From Caprimulgus europaeus (lineage: Eukaryota; Chordata; Aves; Caprimulgiformes; Caprimulgidae): 64,000 nt of DNA. The stretch is taken from assembly GCA_907165065.1 (NCBI GenBank), contig OU015528.1, forward strand, positions 45,623,515 through 45,687,514, in the 5' to 3' direction. Of this stretch, positions 25,901 to 51,088 are shown in pieces. The number at the start of each line of letters is the position of its first letter. Position 1 is the first letter of the stretch. A model generated the notes under the pieces. The model was not told where the DNA came from, did not search any database, and worked only from the letters and a program-made list of their open reading frames with translations. The position numbers and the translations under genes were made by a program.

Positions 25901-28900
25901 ATTATTTAATACTTGAAGCTTTCTGTGCTTGTGTTCTGTCATACAACCTATTTATATAATCATTGTGGGGTTTTTTTTAATGTTAAGTTGGAAAATATTT
26001 TCTCTACTTTGTTATGTTTTTGTAAGTGTCTCTGAATTTCATTTAAATACCCTAATAGAAGATTCAAGGTCATGTTACAGAAGAGCTGGAAAAGATTTCA
26101 TACTAGTGGCGACAATTTAAAAATTTTATCTCATTTACCACAGAGTTGACCACAGTTTTAAAAGCAGTCTCAATATTTTATGTACATTCTCATGCATACC
26201 TGTTTTATTTTGCTTCAGGCAAAACCACAGTTGATGAGAGCAAAGTCACTTCAGATTTAATACCAGAGTATGCATTATTCTTAAAAGATTTGTTGATAAT
26301 CCAACTTAAAATAGAATATTAGCAGGGCTCATTCATAGAGCTTTAAACTAGGTTCGAAGGGGGATGGGGTCGTAGCTGGGTTTTCACCAGTGAGGTGTTC
26401 TAGTGTTGGTGAAGGACAGGAGGCCTCCCACCCCTCTAGGATGGAATCAGTCTGTCCAGCTCGCTCCCTGTAATGCCTGTACACCAACACACGCAGCATG
26501 GGGAACAAACGGGAGGAGTTAGAAATCTGTTTGTGGTCAAGGGGTTACAATCTCTGGCAGAGACATGGGGGGACAGCTCCCATGACTGGAATGTGATCAT
26601 GGGTGGCTATGTCCTTTTTAGGAAAGACAGGCCAGCAAGGTGAGGTGGTGGAGTTGCTCTTTATGTGAGAGAGCAATTAAAATGGATTAAGTTCTCTCCA
26701 GGGGTGGATGAAGAGTGAGTTGAGAGTTTATGGGTACAAATCAAGGGGCAGGCTGGCATGGGTGATACTGTTGCAGGTGTCTATTACAGGCCACCTCATC
26801 AGGACAAGGAAGTTGATGAGGCCTTCTACAGACAGCTGGCAGCAGCCTCCCAATTACAAGCTCTGGTTCTCATGGGGGTTTTTAACTACCCAGGCGTTAG
26901 CTGGAATGCCTATACAGCCAGCCACTCACAGTCCAGGAGGTTCCTCCAGTGCACTGGTGATAACTTCTTGATGCAGATGGTGGATGAGCCAGCTAGGAGA
27001 GGAGCACTGCTGGATCTTATACTCACTAATAAGGAGGGTCTGATTGAAGTGGTGAAGGTTGAGGGCAGCCTTGGGTGCAGCAGCCACGAGATGGTGGAGT
27101 TCAGGATCTTGTGTGGTAGGAGCAGAATACCAAGTGGGATCACAAGCCTGGTCTTCAGCAGGGCCAACTTTGGCATTTTCAAGCAATTGCTAGGGGAAGT
27201 CCTGTGGGACAGAGTGCTAGATGGTAAAGGGGCCCAAGATAGCTGGTTAACATTCAAGGACCGCTTCTTCCAAGCTCAAGATCAGAGCATCCCAATGGGT
27301 AGGAAATCAAGAAGGGGAGCCAGGAGACCCACATGGTTAAACAGGAACTGCTGGGCAAACTCAAGTGGAGGAAGAAGGTCTACAGATCGTGGAAGGAGAG
27401 GGTGGTCACTTGGAAGGAATATAAGGCTGTTGTCAGGGGATGTAGGAAAGTAACTAGGAAAGCGAAGGCCTCCTTAGAATTAAACCTTGCAAGAGAGGTC
27501 AAGGACAATAAAAAGGGCTTCTTAAAATACATTGCAGACAAAGCTAACATGAGAGGCAGTGTAGGCCTGCTGTGGAATGGGGTGGGTGCTTTGGTGACAG
27601 AGGATACAAAGAAGGTGGAGTTACTGAATGCCCTCTTTGTCTCTGTCTACACTGCTGGAGGCTGTTGTCAGGAGCCCCGGATCCCTGAGGCCCCAGAGGA
27701 AGTCAGGACAATAGAGGAGTTTGCCTTGGTTGATGAGGACTTGGTTAGGGATCAGTTAAGCAATGTGGACATCCATAAATCCATGGGTCCTGATGGAGTG
27801 CACCTGCAGGTGCTGAGGGAGCTGGCTGAAGTCATTGCTAAGCCACTCTCCATCATCTTTGCTAAGTCGTGGGGAACGGGAGAGGTGCCTGAGGACTGGA
27901 GGAAAGCAAATGTCACTCCAGTCTTCAAAAAGGGCAAGAAGGAGGACCTGGGTAACTACAGACCGGTCAGCCTCACCTCCATCCCTGGGAAGGTGATGGA
28001 ACAATTTATCCTTGGTACAATCTCTAGGTATATCAAGGATAAGAGGGTCATTAAGGGCACTCAACATGGTTTTACCAAAGGGAAGTCATGTTTAACCAAC
28101 CTGAGAGTGTTTTATGAGGACATAACCAGGTGGATACATGATGGTGGAGCAGTGGATGTGGTTTATCTTGATTTCAGCAAAGCATTTGACACCATCTCCC
28201 ACAGCATCCTCACTGCTAAACTGAGGAAGTGTGGTCTGGATGATCGGGTAGTGAGGTGGACTGTGAATTGGTTGAAAGGAAGAAGTCAGAGTTGTGGTCA
28301 ATGGGACAGAATCTAGTTGAAGGCCTGTGTCCAGTGGAATCCCTCCCAGCTGGTACTGGGACCAGTATTATTCAATATTTCAATCAGTGACCTGGATGAG
28401 GGAACAGAGTGCACCATCAGCAAGTTTGCTGATGATACAAAGCTGGGAGGGGTGGCTGACACAGCAGAGGGCTGTGCTGCCATCCAGAGAGACCTGGACA
28501 GGCTGGAGAGTTGGGCAGGGAAAAATTTAATGAAATACAGCAAGGGCAAGTGTAGGGTGTTGCACCTGGGCAGGAACAACCCCAGGTTCCAGTACAGGTT
28601 GGGAGATGATCTACTAGAGAGCAGTGTAGGGGAAAGGGATCTGGGAGTCCTGGTGGACAGCAGGATGACCATGAGCCAGCACTGTGCCCTTGTGGCCAGG
28701 AAGGCCAATGGTGTCCTGGGGTGCTTTAGAAGGGATGTGGTTAGTAGGTTGAGAGAGGTTCTCCTCCCCGTCTACTCTGCCCTGGTGAGGCCACATCTGG
28801 AATATTGTGTCCAGTTCTGGGCCCCACAGTTCAAGAAGGACAGGGAACTGCTTGAGAGAGTCCAGCACGGAGCCACCAAGATGATTAAGGGAGTGGAGCA

Positions 28901-31447
28901 TCTCCCTTATGAGGAAAGGCTGAGGGAGCTGGGTCTCTTTAGCTTGGAGAAGAGGAGGCTGAGGGGTCACCTCATTAATGTTTATTAATATGTAAAGGGT
29001 GAATTTCAGGAAGGTGGAGCCAGATTCTTCTCAGTGATGTCCAGTGGTAGGACAAGGGGCAGTGGGTGCAAGCTGAAGCAAAAGAGGTTCCATGTAAACA
29101 TAAGGAAAAACCTTTTCACTGTGAGAATGACAGGCCACTGGAACAGGCTGCCCAGAGAGGTTATGGAGTCTCCCTCTGAAGAAAACCTGCCTGGATGCCT
29201 TCCTGTGTGACCTGCTGTAGGTGTTCCTGCTCTGGCAGGGGGGTTGGACTAGATGATCTTTCAAGGTCTCTTCCAATCCCTAGCATTTTGTGCTTCTGTG
29301 ATACACTGCCTGTTTCTGCAGTACCTGAAAAAGATTAGCTGAATACTCTAGGATGTAATTTATTTTCTTAAGCAGTGGCTATTATTCATGTCTTTAATTC
29401 AGCCAAGGGAAGAGATGGTGCTAAGTGGAAAATACAAGACTGGTGAACAAATACTTCGTCTAGCAAATGAAAGATTTGCAGTTCCAGAAATACTCTTCCA
29501 TCCTTCGGATATTGGTATTCAAGAGATGGGAATTCCTGAAGCCATTGTTCATTCTATTCAGAATTTACCTGAAGGTATAACCTAAAATTATTTGGGAAGT
29601 TTTGAGTTTGGTTTTGTTGTTGTTTTGGTTGGTTGTTGTTTTTTTGGTTTGTTTTTTTCAAGCATCCAAAGTGTCTTAAGAAGCTAGTGCTCTCAGTATG
29701 CCAGTTATTAAGTTGTTGTGGACTGTTCTGGTGTGTGTCGTATACTCTGGAACTGATTGTCTACAAGATTCTCTGTTAGGCAAACACAGTTTTGTGGTGA
29801 TTTATTGATTGGTTTCTACTCCTGTTTCGGTTAATTGCTGTAGACTTAATTCTTCTCGACATCCTTTTCTAACATGACATATCTGTCTTTGATGCTAATG
29901 ATAGAATATACTTGACATTAGTTATAGTTGTGTTTTAAAACAGTTTTCTTCACTGGAAGAAGAGAAAAACCAAACTGATGGGGGGGAAAAAAATGAAACT
30001 GACCCAACCCAGTAATTTAAGCATCAAAGTATAAAGCCTTTCTGACTGCTCATTTGTCAGAAGTAATAGTGAAGCTTTCACTTTATAGATGACGTACATG
30101 TAATTAATGTTATTAGTACAAAGAAGACTTTCATAGGTTTTATGATACCACATAAGCATTGAGGGTATTATTTAGTACTCTTAAAAAATGTAGAATTTAA
30201 AATCCCTTTTGAAAGTGGAATTGTGTTGGCAGACATGGAATGTAATAGGCAATATAAGAAAACAGTAGTTATCAAAGCCAAATTCTAAAAATCATGAAGA
30301 ACAGAGGGTGATGGATCAATTTCTTGTATTTCTTAATAAAACTATTTAACTGATGTGATCATTAAATGATCATAAAATTCTTCTATGCATATTTTTTCTG
30401 TTCCAATTCATAACAAAATTGAGAAAAAAACCAACTTGAAATATATATTCAGTCTCTAACTACAGATTTACTTATTTATTTTACAGAAATGCAGCCTCAT
30501 TTCTTCAAGAATATAGTTCTCACTGGCGGAAACACCCTTTTTCCGGGCTTCAGAGATCGCGTTTATTCTGAAGTTCGATGTCTTACTCCTACTGATTATG
30601 ATGTTTCTGTTGTTCTTCCTGAAAAGTAAGTATGTTTTAAATCATTGTATTTTCAGATAAACCAAATAAATTAGAGACCACTTGCTTCCCCTGTATTTTG
30701 GCTAATTAAATTAAGCATATAAGTAAGTGTTTTTAGGATCAGTCTTTTTACTGTAAACAGATAAATAAGACTGCATTGTCATTAAGTGGAACATAAGTAT
30801 GCAAGACTAGAGTTCAGTCTTTTACTTAGAAGAATTTTCAGCATCTGAATGCTGCCGTGTCATTATTAACGTAGCCACTTCAGAGATTTGGAAAGGGTAA
30901 CAACTTCGCAGAGAGAGAGGGTATACGGTTGAAACAAAACAAGCATATCTTGAAAGTACAAAAAGTCTTTACTTTTTTTAAAGTATTAAAGAGTATTTTA
31001 AAATATTATTAAAGAGTCATTATCTGTGCAAAGTAAATACAAAGACTTCCTGCCCTCTTCACACCTGCCTCCAAAGAGGTGCTTGCTTTTTATAAAAAAG
31101 TCAGTTAGCCCTGCTAAAGTTTCATACTTTGTCTCATAACTTGTCTGGAGCTGAATGGTTTGATTTAGCAATTAAAAATATATTTTTAAATAGATATGGC
31201 TAAATAAAAGTATTGGAAATTACCACTGCATGCTTCTATTTAAATTTACAGATAAATATAAATAAATTCTATAAATTCATTTACACATGAGTAACAATAA
31301 CTTTGTTAATTTTTCAGCCCTATTACTTATTCTTGGGAAGGTGGGAAGCTCATTTCTGAAAATGATGATTTTGAAGACATGGTAGTAACTAGAGAAGATT
31401 ATGAAGAGCATGGACACAATATCTGTGAAGAGAAATTTGATATATAG
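19474..31447 (+). CDS. ACTR6: ACTR6, actin-related protein 6 (complete, 11 coding exons)
   Basis: Coding exons: 19474-19541, 20150-20267, 22016-22084, 23451-23574, 24375-24510, 24601-24657, 25335-25433, 25621-25699, 29403-29574, 30487-30625, 31318-31447. All introns are GT-AG and all phases join, giving 1191 nt, or 396 aa plus TAG, the length I recall for human ACTR6. The protein starts [20 protein letters not shown] (actin-fold phosphate-1 loop) and ends [26 protein letters not shown] is the second phosphate loop region. ACTR6/Arp6 is a nuclear subunit of the SRCAP (SWR1-type) remodelling complex that places H2A.Z in chromatin. The ATG was chosen because it opens the conserved N-terminus directly in the CpG island. 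Intron 2 has an antisense CR1 and intron 8 a long sense CR1. No coding damage is visible. Confidence 0.97.
19542..20149 (+). other. ACTR6: ACTR6 intron 1
   Basis: The first 400 bp is the downstream shoulder of the CpG island, the rest is AT-rich. Donor CAG|GTGAGG, acceptor CTTTTCCAG. Nothing else recognised. Confidence 0.85.
20410..21752 (-). mobile_element. CR1 LINE in ACTR6 intron 2, antisense to the gene
   Basis: Read on the minus strand, the element shows [20 protein letters not shown] and [16 protein letters not shown], part of the reverse transcriptase palm. [18 protein letters not shown] and [13 protein letters not shown] follow. It ends with the CR1 3' segment at about 20,410 (the complement of AATCATTGACTCATATAGGT). 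A frameshift near 21,460 splits the RT frame. It is 5'-truncated. The copy at 37262-38452 is closely similar over most of its length and lies in the same orientation, so both derive from one subfamily. Confidence 0.9.
22085..25620 (+). other. ACTR6: ACTR6 introns 3 to 7
   Basis: Introns 22085-23450, 23575-24374, 24511-24600 (only 90 bp), 24658-25334 and 25434-25620, separated by exons 4 to 7. They are AT-rich with an (AAAT)n run at about 23627-23645 and poly-T/poly-A at 23758-23788. No repeat family or RNA gene was recognised. Confidence 0.75.
26325..29305 (+). mobile_element. Long CR1 LINE in ACTR6 intron 8, with endonuclease and RT remains
   Basis: About 3 kb, sense to ACTR6. In order: endonuclease start ([18 protein letters not shown], about 26485), the [16 protein letters not shown] block (about 26775), the endonuclease 3' part ([11 protein letters not shown] and SSHEMVEF), the RT fingers/palm ([31 protein letters not shown] near 28160) and the catalytic FADDTKLGG near 28425. 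It ends with the CR1 3' UTR and TTTTGTGCTTCTGTGAT at 29287-29303. The reading frame is broken in several places (shifts near 26710, 27340 and 28316), and two positions expected to be catalytic Asp read Val (GVFN) and Ser (SSH). It is therefore a dead but nearly full-length ORF2 copy. Confidence 0.9.
29575..31317 (+). other. ACTR6: ACTR6 introns 9 and 10
   Basis: Introns 29575-30486 and 30626-31317, flanking exon 10 (30487-30625). AT-rich with a GTTTTGTTGTTG-type low-complexity tract near 29610-29660. Nothing else recognised. Confidence 0.75.
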
Positions 31448-31702
31448 GTAGCATAGTTGAATACAGTGTTATTCCATTGTCTCACTCAGAATGGAACTCA
31501 ACTACAACCTGTTTGCTTTTAGTTAGGATTGTGTTTTAGCTTTCCTGTATATAAGTTGGGAAAAATAATTTTTGGAGTTTAAAAATAAGGTTTTACAGGC
31601 CTAATACTATGAAATAATATGTTCATTGTCATTTCAGTATGTTCTCATCTTTTACTGTAGCTTCTTTGTATTCTTGTTGCAGATACCCTCAATGCATGAG
31701 GC

Positions 31703-31708
31703 AATAAA
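31703..31708 (+). terminator. ACTR6: ACTR6 polyadenylation signal
   Basis: A canonical AATAAA lies about 255 bp after the ACTR6 stop codon, followed by TG/T-rich sequence, giving a compact 3' UTR. It is the first canonical hexamer after the stop that I see; later alternative signals cannot be excluded. Confidence 0.65.
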
Positions 31709-31719
31709 AATACTGAATG

Positions 31720-32734
31720 TGGGTACTAGTGTGACACTAATATGTAGTTTGTAGAAATCAAGATTTATTTTTTTTTCATGAATATTATTTTAACTCATGT
31801 GTGCAATTGAATGGACATTAAACACATCTCAAAAGGTCTCTTTGAGATTGCCTATCTTGAAAAGTAATACATAGGTTTTACTTTTGGTTATTTTAGTGAA
31901 TAGCCATGAGAGGAATATACTTGAAATGTGAGCACTGCTATTGAAAGTCTACTTAAACTTTGAGCATAGAGTAATTTGAAAAATTTTTTTTTTAAAAAGG
32001 GGTCTTGGGTTAGTAAGTTGTGGGTTGTTTTTTTTTATTTGTTGTTGTTGTTTTAAACAATGGCTGAGCAAAAAACTTCTTGCTGCTCCCCTCACTTTTC
32101 TGAAAAGGTGATGTCAGAAGCTGCCTGAGGTGAACAAATGTTGCTGCTGTGTCCTGGGTAATCCCACCTGTATGTTCTAGATAAACACAAATGCCCCAGC
32201 CTGTACCTGTTACTTCTTTTTACAGAGCAAAGGTGGCATCAGAAGCTCTGATATTGTGCCACCAGTCTGTGCAGCATTGTGTGCAGGAGGGGAGAGGGCA
32301 GCAAGACAGGGTAATAGGCAGACAGAAGCTTAGGAGGACTGCACTAGTTGAGGGTGCCTCACCTGCCTCACTTGGTTGCCGGGACAGAGGCAGGTACTGG
32401 AACAGGGTGGGTAATGGGCATGCAGGTACTGGCACAGATCTTGACCTGATGCAGCTCGTGGCCACAGGGGAATTGCCCATTCAGTTGGACTGGTGGAACT
32501 GGGTGGCCTCAGATGTGCAGAGGAGTATCCTGTTCTCAGGTGAAGTCTAATATTTCTTCTCTTGTCTGCCCCTGTGTAAAACCAGTAAGTATACTTTCTT
32601 GGTATGCGTACCTAGCTTGGAACAAAGAGCGCTGACTGACTTGGGCAGCTGATGGCAGAGATCAAGCAGAGGCTTCACTGGATTTCATGCCCATCCAGTG
32701 GTCCTTGACAAGGTCCAGAGAGGGGCATGGTGAT
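31720..32734. other. Convergent spacer after ACTR6
   Basis: Sequence between the 3' ends of ACTR6 and DEPDC4. T-rich low-complexity at about 31984-32055; from about 32100 to 32730 it is more GC-rich and may be an old repeat that I cannot place. Confidence 0.45.
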
Positions 32735-33352
32735 AGTTTCACTGGGCTAGCCCTTGGCTAGCAGCCAGCACAGCTGTTCACCCACCCCCAGGGCACAGGG
32801 GAGAGGATTGGGTGGCAAGGAGGCTTGTAGGTTGAGATAAGAACAGTATAAGAATAGAAATAAAAGAAAACTTAAAATAATACTAAAATAAGAGTGATAA
32901 TAACAGTAACAAAATATGCCAATGAGTGACACACAGTGCAACTGCTCACCAGCCACTGACCAAGCCTGTCCCGTTCCCAGATAACGATCCCAGAGGAGCG
33001 ACAGTCCCGAAACCGCACTTCCAGAAGAGTAAGAGCCTGAGCGAAAGCCAGAGGGCCAAAAGAGGAAGAGCTCCTCACTAATATACTGGACATGATGTGA
33101 TATGATATGGAATACCCCATTGGCATATCCAAATGCCAATGTAGCTTAATTTAAATATTCCTCACTCCCTTAGATCTTGTGCTTGTAGACTAACAGAACA
33201 CAAAGTCCTTCACTTTCAGTAAAAAAATGCAAACACTGGCCTGTTATCAGTGTCTCTCTGATAACAAGTCCCAGTCTCAAAGCAAAATGCAGCACTATTC
33301 TAGCTACTGAAAAAGAAACCCAGCTCTGTTTCAGCTAAAAACCAGGACAGGC
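32735..33352 (+). mobile_element. Solo LTR, avian endogenous retrovirus type (degenerate)
   Basis: Blocks occur in the order of a common avian ERV LTR: GCCAGCACAGCTGTTCACCC near the 5' end, GGTTGAGATAAGAACAGTAT (primer-proximal A-rich segment), ATGATATGGAATACCCCATT (promoter-like region), then CTAGCTACTGAAAAAGAAAC and AAAACCAGGACA at the 3' end. The copy at 59378-59940 shares the layout. It is non-coding and no internal retroviral genes are adjacent, so it is a solo LTR. Borders are approximate. Confidence 0.65.
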
Positions 33353-35490
33353 ACTCTAAAGCACACCGGATACTGTTACCTTCTTAGAAATTGTTCTTTG
33401 TGACAATCTGTGACCCAAAGGGAATTGGTACAGTTGAATGGTCAGAGCTCTGAACAGGGGAAACAAAGGTGTAACCACCAGCACCTGGGCGCACGGATAG
33501 CATTAAGATACAGGGATGCCCTCATCTCTGGCTTCCGTTTCTCTTCAGATGAGCACATGGAGTTAGAGCCATATTGTACTGATCGACACTGCAGATTCTC
33601 CTCAGCTGTTCCTGTTGCTACCGAGGCTTCAGCATAAGGGCAGTATAGAAGAGAAGCCAACATTCCTGAGGAGATCCTGATAAGTAACCACAATTAGTTT
33701 TCTGAGATGATCTTTCTTCTTGAATATAATATTTTTTTATTTCAAACTGCCAGCTCCTGGTGGCTTTCTTCCAGTCTAACCTTCTGAAAGGAATGGAAGA
33801 GGTACACCCCTGCTCCTGTTAATAGCTACATGAGCCACACAGGAGGCAGCTAAGGTATTAATGCAGAACATCACCTACAAATTCTTGGGAAACAGCTGTT
33901 GTATTATTCTGTGTAAAGAAATACAGGACTTGAGTAAATCTAGTACACTGTTATTTCAATAGCCACATGTAGAGGCCCTGGTGTCTGACCTCTAGTTTTT
34001 TAAATAACTGCTTCACAAAATTATCAGCATGCTTTAGCTGGGACTTAAAATATGCATGTTGTTCCTATAAGAGCAGCAATGAACCTTGGTAGGAGCAAAC
34101 ATGAATGCTCTATGAACAGAAGCAAGCCTCCACACTCTGAAGGTAGTAGCATTTGTTCTTTGGTAAAACTGCACTGGAAAGTACCTCTAGACTGAACTCT
34201 TCATTCTCAAAGTTTTATACTTCAAATACGAATTCATACTGGCAATTTAATTTGATAGGTCTATTGTAAAAATCATAAATACAAATAGAGTGAGAGGTCT
34301 CAGTTTTCCTAACAGATAATTCTGTGTCTTAATACTCTTAAGAGAATACTCTTAAAAATAAGTGACAGAACTTTCTGAAGTCCAATAAAGTTTTCCTGAA
34401 TTTTGGAATGTAACTAAAATGGTAACAATGAAAAACAGTAATGTTTAGTTCAGCAGACTTACTCCATTCAGGAGGTGCTTCCTTATACTTAAATGTAAAA
34501 TATCAAGTTTCTTTCACCAGAAAACTAAAAATTAGTAAGTCCTCCTGTCAGGGTAGATGAATAAAATTCCTTTCCTTTGTCTGCAAAAGTTGATCAACCT
34601 TGACTTCTTTTCCCATGAACTGCAGCAAAGCACCTGGCAGCTATAAACTCCTACTGTGCAGGTGAAGCATGTCCTTACTGTTTGATACCTGCTTCTTCGC
34701 CTGCTGAGATGCCTCTTCCTTATGAGAGCACTGTGAAATGATAGACTTGATTCATCACTTTTTATGCAAAACTTTATTATCATCTTTGAATTAGCACAAG
34801 AAAATTCTGATCAAGTCACAAAGTGCAAGTTTTTATTATAAAAAAAAAAAAAGGTTTTTCCCAAAGTAACTCCCAGTCCATCTATCCTATAAATTACCAT
34901 GTTATCATTCCTCCCTGTTACCAAATTCAGTATTTTGAGCAAGATCCAGAAAAGAGAGTGAAGGGGGAAAAAGAAAAAGAAAATTACATTCTTCCACTGC
35001 TCAACAATGGAAGCACTTAACCAGGAAATACTTTCCTGTTTACAATTCTCAATAACCTACTTCAGTACATACTCCCTCTTCTAGACTGACCAAACCTGCC
35101 CCCCTCAGGCTAGAAAAAAAATACATGTGGACCTATAGTTTCATAATACGGGCATTCACCTCTGAAAGGTGAAACTTGGTCTTTTTTCCTCCTCCAGTGG
35201 AGGAAATAACAAGTGCATAAACATGGAGGTGCAGACAGAGATTTTAACTATGCTCCCTGACTTCTAGTAGGACTGCATGATTTAATCAAGGCTGCTTAAA
35301 ATATGCAAGTTAACACAACCTATTACCTGTACACATAATTTGCTATATTAAATTTATAAAAGAAAATTGTTTCAGAAAGCTTTGGTATCCTGTTAACTTG
35401 ACCACACATATGCAGAACAGTTGAGGATGTAGATACCTACAGAAGCATGCTCACAATAAAAATCATGGGCTATTCCAGCAAAGCGTCCAT
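33353..35490. other. Spacer, no gene recognised
   Basis: AT-rich intergenic sequence with a poly-A stretch at about 34839-34852. Only short ORFs. Confidence 0.45.
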
Positions 35491-35491
35491 A

Positions 35492-35893
35492 AAACAATCA
35501 AGGATTGGAGCATCTGTCATACCAGAAAGGCTGAGAGAGCTGCAACTGTTTAGCCTTGAGAAGAGAAGGCTCAAGGTGAGTCTGTAAAAAAGTACACCAG
35601 ACACTTCTCAGTGGTGCCCAGTGAAAGGACAAGAGGCAATAGGCACAAACTGAAATGCAAGAAGTTCTACTGAAATGTAAGGGGTTCTTTATTATTATTT
35701 TTTAAATACTGTGAGGGTGGTCACATGCTGGGCAAGGCTGACCTGAGAGGCAGTGGCATCTCTGTCCTTGGAGATGCTCTAAACTCAATGTGAAAAGGCT
35801 CTGAGCAGCCTGCACTAATTGACTGCACTTTGAGCGGGGTGGTGGGATTAGAGCAGAGATCCCTTCCAATATCAATTTTATGTTTCTATGTTC
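35492..35893 (+). mobile_element. CR1 LINE 3' fragment, old
   Basis: Contains the CR1 C-terminal segment (AGGCTGAGAGAGCTGCAACT, TTTAGCCTTGAGAAGAGAAG) and a decayed 3' UTR ending ATTTTATGTTTCTATG. Internal deletions and an inserted T-rich stretch near 35690-35705 show age. Confidence 0.75.
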
Positions 35894-36811
35894 AATACAT
35901 GATCAAGTGTCTGCCATGAGGATGGAGGAAGTAATTTAACCCCTATAACATTATACTGCATACTTATTTAATTATTTGAATCAACTTTTCCTTGTCAATG
36001 TACAGCTAACCATCAATGTGTCAAGATAGGCCAATGTGCTTTCTAGCTTTGCCCTGTGAATCCATAAACACTATCAAAGTATTTATGACAAGTAACTGGA
36101 CACTACCAAAGTATTCTCATGTCGAAATAAATTGCTTACACACACTAAGAGATCTAAACCAAGATTATTATTTCTCAAGTTTTTTTAAAATCAAATTTTT
36201 TTTGCTTGCTTTTGTGTAACTGCCAAATTAGGAACAGCTTAGTCTGCCAGAGTGGGGAAGGAGCAACAGGCTATAAATACAGACTGCCAGCACACACAGT
36301 TCCACTGCCTAATGATCTTGCCTGCCACAGATTCAAAACACAATGACCTGCTCCTAACATTTTTGCAGGGAACTTTTACTTTACTCATAGAAGTAATAAT
36401 CCACAGTTTAAGATTATGAGCTACAGATAGGAAAGATTAAAAACCTTATTGATTATCAGCCCAGGCATGGATCTGAATGAGCTGTTGGTTCAGCTAGAAA
36501 GTCATGGGGTTGTGGGACAGAAGGAAAAAACCACCAAACCCTGAACTCAAAGCAGCACAAATGGTGTGCTGTTATTACTAACTTAAAAGTACATTTTGGT
36601 TAAAAGAGTCATCAATAAGAATGCATTTCAGCAGCATAGTAATTTTGGTAGTTGTAGTTTCCTATAACTGAAGATGTAAGAACATAAGAAGAAAGTGTTT
36701 TGTAACATTGTTATTTTTCATATGGATGCCCTCCTTTTTAAAAAGAAAATAAATGGCAATATTGATGTGTAACCATTTAGAGTACTAAATTCACACGTGG
36801 TTTTACAACCT
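35894..36811. other. 3' flank of DEPDC4
   Basis: Presumably includes the DEPDC4 3' UTR (minus strand). No AATAAA was found on the minus strand close to the stop codon; the nearest clear one complements the TTTATT at about 35688, inside a CR1 scrap. The polyadenylation site is therefore unresolved. Confidence 0.4.
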
Positions 36812-50834
<14,023 letters not shown>

Positions 50835-50944
50835 AACTGCGGCTGGCGGAAGCGGGCAGCGTGCATCACTTCCCGCTCTCCTCCACCTCCCCCGGCCACC
50901 GCCCCTCCGGGGCGGAAGTGAGGCGCGCTCCGGCCGCCCCCATG

Positions 50945-51088
50945 CCCTGGAGCTGTGACTGTTGCCGTCGCTATGGAGTAGCTGGAGCGGGACGGGGCCG
51001 AGCTGGGGCCGGAGCGAGAGACGGAGCTGGCGTGACAAGCGGCCCGCCGGGCCCACAGGGCTGCGCCAGCAGCTTCCCACGGGCTTAG
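50945..51088 (+). other. SCYL2: SCYL2 non-coding exon 1 (5' UTR; start approximate)
   Basis: A good donor (TTAG|GTAAGC) at 51088/51089 lies in the CpG island upstream of the SCYL2 coding exons. The first coding exon begins at an acceptor with 28 nt of 5' UTR, which requires an upstream non-coding exon. The 5' border is inferred only. Confidence 0.55.

Noticed and set aside
32747-33139. 130-codon minus-strand ORF
   Set aside because: Lies antisense inside a degenerate LTR; no domain recognised.
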